NCBI GenBank assembly: GCA_022539475.1
Contig: VCMS01000022.1
Coordinates: 537,503 to 601,502, forward strand
Length of the DNA: 64,000 bases
Source: Gracilaria domingensis
Taxonomy: Eukaryota; Rhodophyta; Florideophyceae; Gracilariales; Gracilariaceae
Direction: 5' to 3'
How positions within the stretch are numbered: position 1 is the first letter of the stretch; each line of letters opens with the position of its first letter. The translations under genes were made by a program, and so were the position numbers. Below, in pieces: positions 61,148 through 64,000 of this stretch. Below the pieces are notes generated by a model. That model searched no databases. It worked only from the letters and a program-made list of their open reading frames with translations, and was not told the DNA's origin.

Positions 61148-63385
61148 ATGTCCGAACGGCCTCCGTCCGAGCGGTCTCTGCCCGAGCGGCCTCCGCCCGA
61201 GCGGCCTCCGTCAGAACGGCCTACCTCCGAACGACCAACGTCCGAGCGACCAACGTCCGAGCGACCAACGTCCGAGCGACCAACGCCCGAACGGCCTCCG
61301 TCTGCCAGCAACGCGCGCTCTTCTTCGACCACCGTCGTCACACCCTCCGCCCTCATTGCCGTCGTGTGTGGTGCCCACACCGAGCTCGGCAAGTTCGTGC
61401 TCCGCGATTTGCTGCGCTGCGATCGTGTCGCCCGCGTTCATGCGCTGGCCGAGCTTGATCCGCGCTCCGAACTTCGACTCACCTCGGCTCAAGCCGCCAA
61501 GCTTCTGTTGCATGTCGACTCCTTGGAATTTCTTGAGCGCACCGTTTCAACCCATGTCTCACAGTGCCACTTGGCCTTCTGTGCTCTTGGTGTCAAGAGA
61601 AAGCCGCCCGAGATGGATGCTTACAAGTTTCACAATTACAACGTCGCCATTCCGAAGCGCTTTGTGCAAGAGATGTTCCGCGTGGGCGTTGATCGCATTA
61701 GCATACTCTGTACCAGCAAGGCGTCTTCACGCATGTCCACTTCTGCGCTGCAGCGAAACACCGCGTCCGCCGCAGACTACGCTCGCCACTTGCAAATAGA
61801 ACGGAGAGAGTCTCTCAGTCAATTCAAAGTTCCAGGCGTGTCTGTTTTCAAGGTGCCACTCCTGTTAACCGATCTAAAGGACCACTTTGGCGTCAAGGGA
61901 ACTGCAACATCTCCAATGGAGCAAATTCGTGAGAAGATAGTGTTCAAACTTGGCATCGGCGCGTCCAATGCGGTTCATGTTCGCGATGTTGCCAAGGCAA
62001 TGGTGGCCGATGCGCTGGAGAAACTGGACTTACAGAACGAACAACCCGATCTAGCACTCATTTTCAAGTCTTATCAAACTGCCTTTGATGAGCTGCGCCC
62101 GAACGATATTATCATCACCGCTAATGAAGCACGCGCGGCTCAGCGTTCCCGCTATGTTGAAATGCGTGCTAGTCGTCGTAGGTCGTCAAACGTTTCAGGA
62201 TACGCACGTTACCAATCCGGTGAACAAGTGACTGTCGACAAGTTCTCTCCTTCTGACCTTTCGCAATCTGCTGTACCATCTGCATTACCATCTAACACCC
62301 CATCTGCTTCCCCGTCTGCTGTTCCCTCCGTTCCATCCCCAACGCCATTCCCTGCCCAAACTCCGCTATCGCCAAACCGTTTTCCACGCATTGAAATGGA
62401 AGGATATACTGCGCCTGCTCCACGTTCGAGTGAGCATCATTCTCCAATGCCGTCCGCCCATCCTATGCCGCTCTACTCCTCACGGGTGCGTGCGGAGCAT
62501 TTATTCCCTCCCTCGCAATCTGCTGCGCCTTCAAATCATGCATTCACCAATGGAAAGTACTCGACTCCACCCAATCAGAACATATTTCAATCACCACCAA
62601 ATATAGCGCAAGGTACTAAAGATTCAGTGATTTCCCCGAGGCCCGGTACCACTACCCGTTATTCTTCTCACCAAGTTGTTCGCGAAAGCTCTCCTAAAGA
62701 GTCCTTTCCACTTCCAGCAGTTTCCAGCTCAGTTGACGCCCTTGGGCGTCAGCTGAGTCGACGTGTGACGATTGTGCACAATAACGAACAAATGCCTGGC
62801 GCGTCAAGCTCGCCAAATCGATTGCCTCGAAGGGAAAGTGCGAAGGAGATTCGTTCACAAAATAGTCAGACCACGGATAAACTTCCTCGACGGAAATCTA
62901 TTCCAGTTCTTTCGGGCAAAGGCAAAAGCCCACAGGCTTCCAACAGCAAATCTCGTTCGTCGCTCTCTCCGGCGCAACATCCGTTTGAAAGCGACGACGT
63001 CAAATCTCCAATATCGAAATCTTCAGCCGCTCACTCGCCTCGTCGCAGATCTTCGAGATCCTCACAGAGATATGCATCCGGCCGATCTGCTCCAACGACC
63101 TCCTTTCACTCCGCTTCCTATGGAGAAGGCGGTCGACGACGGAGCGAAGTGGATAGCCTGAGGCGTACAAAGACTACACATAGAAGGAGTCGCGGGTCTC
63201 TCCCTACTAGTGCTTCCACTATCATTTCCCAGCTCTCACTCATTGCCAGCAGAATTCTTGAAGCCACGGACAGACCGTCTATCAAGCGATATCGACAAGC
63301 ATATGACCCAAATTACCTCCCAAGAGGTGATCCCAGGCGAGAACGTGCGAAGGGCCGGCGAGTGACGAACGCGACTTCTATTTGA
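61148..63385 (+). CDS. TIP30-like Rossmann-fold protein with repeat leader and long disordered tail, copy 2
   Basis: From ATG 61148 the product is 745 residues. A short Ser/Pro/Glu/Arg tandem repeat (ten five-residue units) is followed by the TIP30-like domain: IAVVCGAHTELGKFVLRDLL, CHLAFCALGVKRK, YKFHNYNVAIPKRFVQEMF, VGVDRISILC and VFKVPLLLTDL, then a ~480-residue disordered, Ser/Pro/Arg-rich tail with many SP, RS and RRKS/RRKT sites and KLPRRKSIPVL. The Rossmann core resembles the product at 47730 in motif order, so the two are paralogues. The long phosphorylatable tail has no counterpart in copy 1. The disordered tail suggests a scaffolding role. The ATG is chosen over earlier open-frame positions because those lie in low-complexity promoter sequence. 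Confidence 0.7.
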   Translation: MSERPPSERSLPERPPPERPPSERPTSERPTSERPTSERPTSERPTPERPPSASNARSSSTTVVTPSALIAVVCGAHTELGKFVLRDLLRCDRVARVHALAELDPRSELRLTSAQAAKLLLHVDSLEFLERTVSTHVSQCHLAFCALGVKRKPPEMDAYKFHNYNVAIPKRFVQEMFRVGVDRISILCTSKASSRMSTSALQRNTASAADYARHLQIERRESLSQFKVPGVSVFKVPLLLTDLKDHFGVKGTATSPMEQIREKIVFKLGIGASNAVHVRDVAKAMVADALEKLDLQNEQPDLALIFKSYQTAFDELRPNDIIITANEARAAQRSRYVEMRASRRRSSNVSGYARYQSGEQVTVDKFSPSDLSQSAVPSALPSNTPSASPSAVPSVPSPTPFPAQTPLSPNRFPRIEMEGYTAPAPRSSEHHSPMPSAHPMPLYSSRVRAEHLFPPSQSAAPSNHAFTNGKYSTPPNQNIFQSPPNIAQGTKDSVISPRPGTTTRYSSHQVVRESSPKESFPLPAVSSSVDALGRQLSRRVTIVHNNEQMPGASSSPNRLPRRESAKEIRSQNSQTTDKLPRRKSIPVLSGKGKSPQASNSKSRSSLSPAQHPFESDDVKSPISKSSAAHSPRRRSSRSSQRYASGRSAPTTSFHSASYGEGGRRRSEVDSLRRTKTTHRRSRGSLPTSASTIISQLSLIASRILEATDRPSIKRYRQAYDPNYLPRGDPRRERAKGRRVTNATSI
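61151..61300 (+). repeat. 15-bp coding minisatellite, ten copies
   Basis: Ten 15-bp units beginning at 61151, encoding variants of Ser/Pro-Glu-Arg-Pro-Pro/Thr. Units at 61241, 61256 and 61271 are identical, so length polymorphism is likely. Confidence 0.85.
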
Positions 63386-64000
63386 TCCTTATCCTAACAG
63401 TACGAGATTGAATGTTTATTGTACAGAGTAATGTTAATGAACTTCCTAACTTTCCCGCTTTTGATCCGCCGGCACCGTTAAAAGGTGCTGATGTGCTCAT
63501 GCTTGTGTCAATTGAAGCCAATAAATGCATAAGCTACAAATAGATCTGCGTCTGGTCGTGCGTGCAATCACGTGTCGCCTTTATAGATACTCATGGAGTC
63601 TGTAGACTCATCTCTGATATGTGCAGCACCTGACATTATATTCCATTTCTGTTGGAATGAGACGGCGATGTCTCGATACCATGACGTTGAAGAAGTCGAG
63701 ATGTTAAATACCGATTGGCATCGGACATGCGCATTATTTGTGTGCAATCTTCTTCTTTCGCATGGTCCGCCACCCCTGGTACTCCATACTGCGAAGTAGC
63801 GGGAGAGCTATGCTATCTAAAAATAACCCTCTCTGTTCGTTTCAAGGAGGCAGTATCCTCGTCAGTTTAAAGAGAAACGTTACAGAGTATGCGAGCGACA
63901 AAAGAGTTCTGGGCCACGCGTCTTTTTCGACCGTGAATACCGTAACCTTGTGCACCTGATGGAAACTCATCTCACAAATCATGAGGAAAGGAGCAGCAAA
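63386..64000. other. Intergenic region at the right edge
   Basis: About 615 bp with AATAAA at 63520-63525 as a likely poly(A) signal for the upstream gene. A short frame (63593-63799) is not convincing. Confidence 0.45.

Noticed and set aside
1-64000. CRISPR arrays, bacterial operons, viral genes
   Set aside because: No spaced identical repeats, ribosome-binding sites or viral hallmark proteins were found; gene content and introns are eukaryotic.

Overview
This window looks like nuclear DNA from a compact, intron-poor, GC-rich unicellular eukaryote, most likely a red alga of the Porphyridium type. The evidence is a set of eukaryotic genes (eS7, RPB10/RPABC5, prefoldin 4, a PWWP protein, an ERMP1-like peptidase), two GT-AG introns with CTAAC-type branch points, a eukaryotic tRNA-Gly with a pol III T-run, proteins with plastid-type N-terminal extensions (isopropylmalate dehydrogenase, a GDT1-family transporter), and a protein resembling the nuclear-encoded phycoerythrin gamma/rod-linker proteins of red algae. 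The species is an inference. No viral, CRISPR or bacterial operon features were seen.

Layout: 1-1875, a Gln/His-rich regulator-like gene running off the left edge; 1876-4117, an extremely GC-rich shared promoter; 4118-5356, leuB; 5996-9714, two head-to-head WD40 genes that resemble two parts of the decapping scaffold Ge-1/EDC4; 10726-13385, a GDT1 transporter, a DnaJ-type zinc-finger protein and a two-TM protein. 13.4-33.9 kb is less GC-rich and more accessory: a pogo-derived gene, small membrane proteins, a retrotransposon fragment, a secreted hydrolase, an ERMP1-like M28 peptidase and a head-to-head pair of secreted Cys-rich/coiled-coil proteins. 33.9-45.9 kb is gene-dense: a small basic protein with prefoldin 4, a TMEM53/DUF829 protein, the phycobilisome-type protein, a 1731-residue pseudokinase with Sel1 repeats, RPB10, tRNA-Gly and eS7. 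45.9-47.7 kb holds a candidate non-autonomous hAT element. 47.7-64 kb has two TIP30-like dehydrogenase-fold genes, a C2-like protein, a hAT transposase broken by one in-frame stop, a Lys-His/Arg-Asp repeat protein, a PWWP/AT-hook protein and a fascin-like plus START-like protein.

Most housekeeping genes are in divergent pairs around 0.4-2.2 kb promoters rich in alternating CG, whereas several secreted or small membrane protein genes have TATA boxes in ordinary-composition DNA. The main candidates for something undescribed are the split Ge-1-like pair, the secreted Cys-rich pair, a dispersed two-TM-hairpin family, the pogo-derived gene lacking an obvious third catalytic acidic residue, and the pseudokinase-Sel1 protein divergent from the phycobilisome gene.
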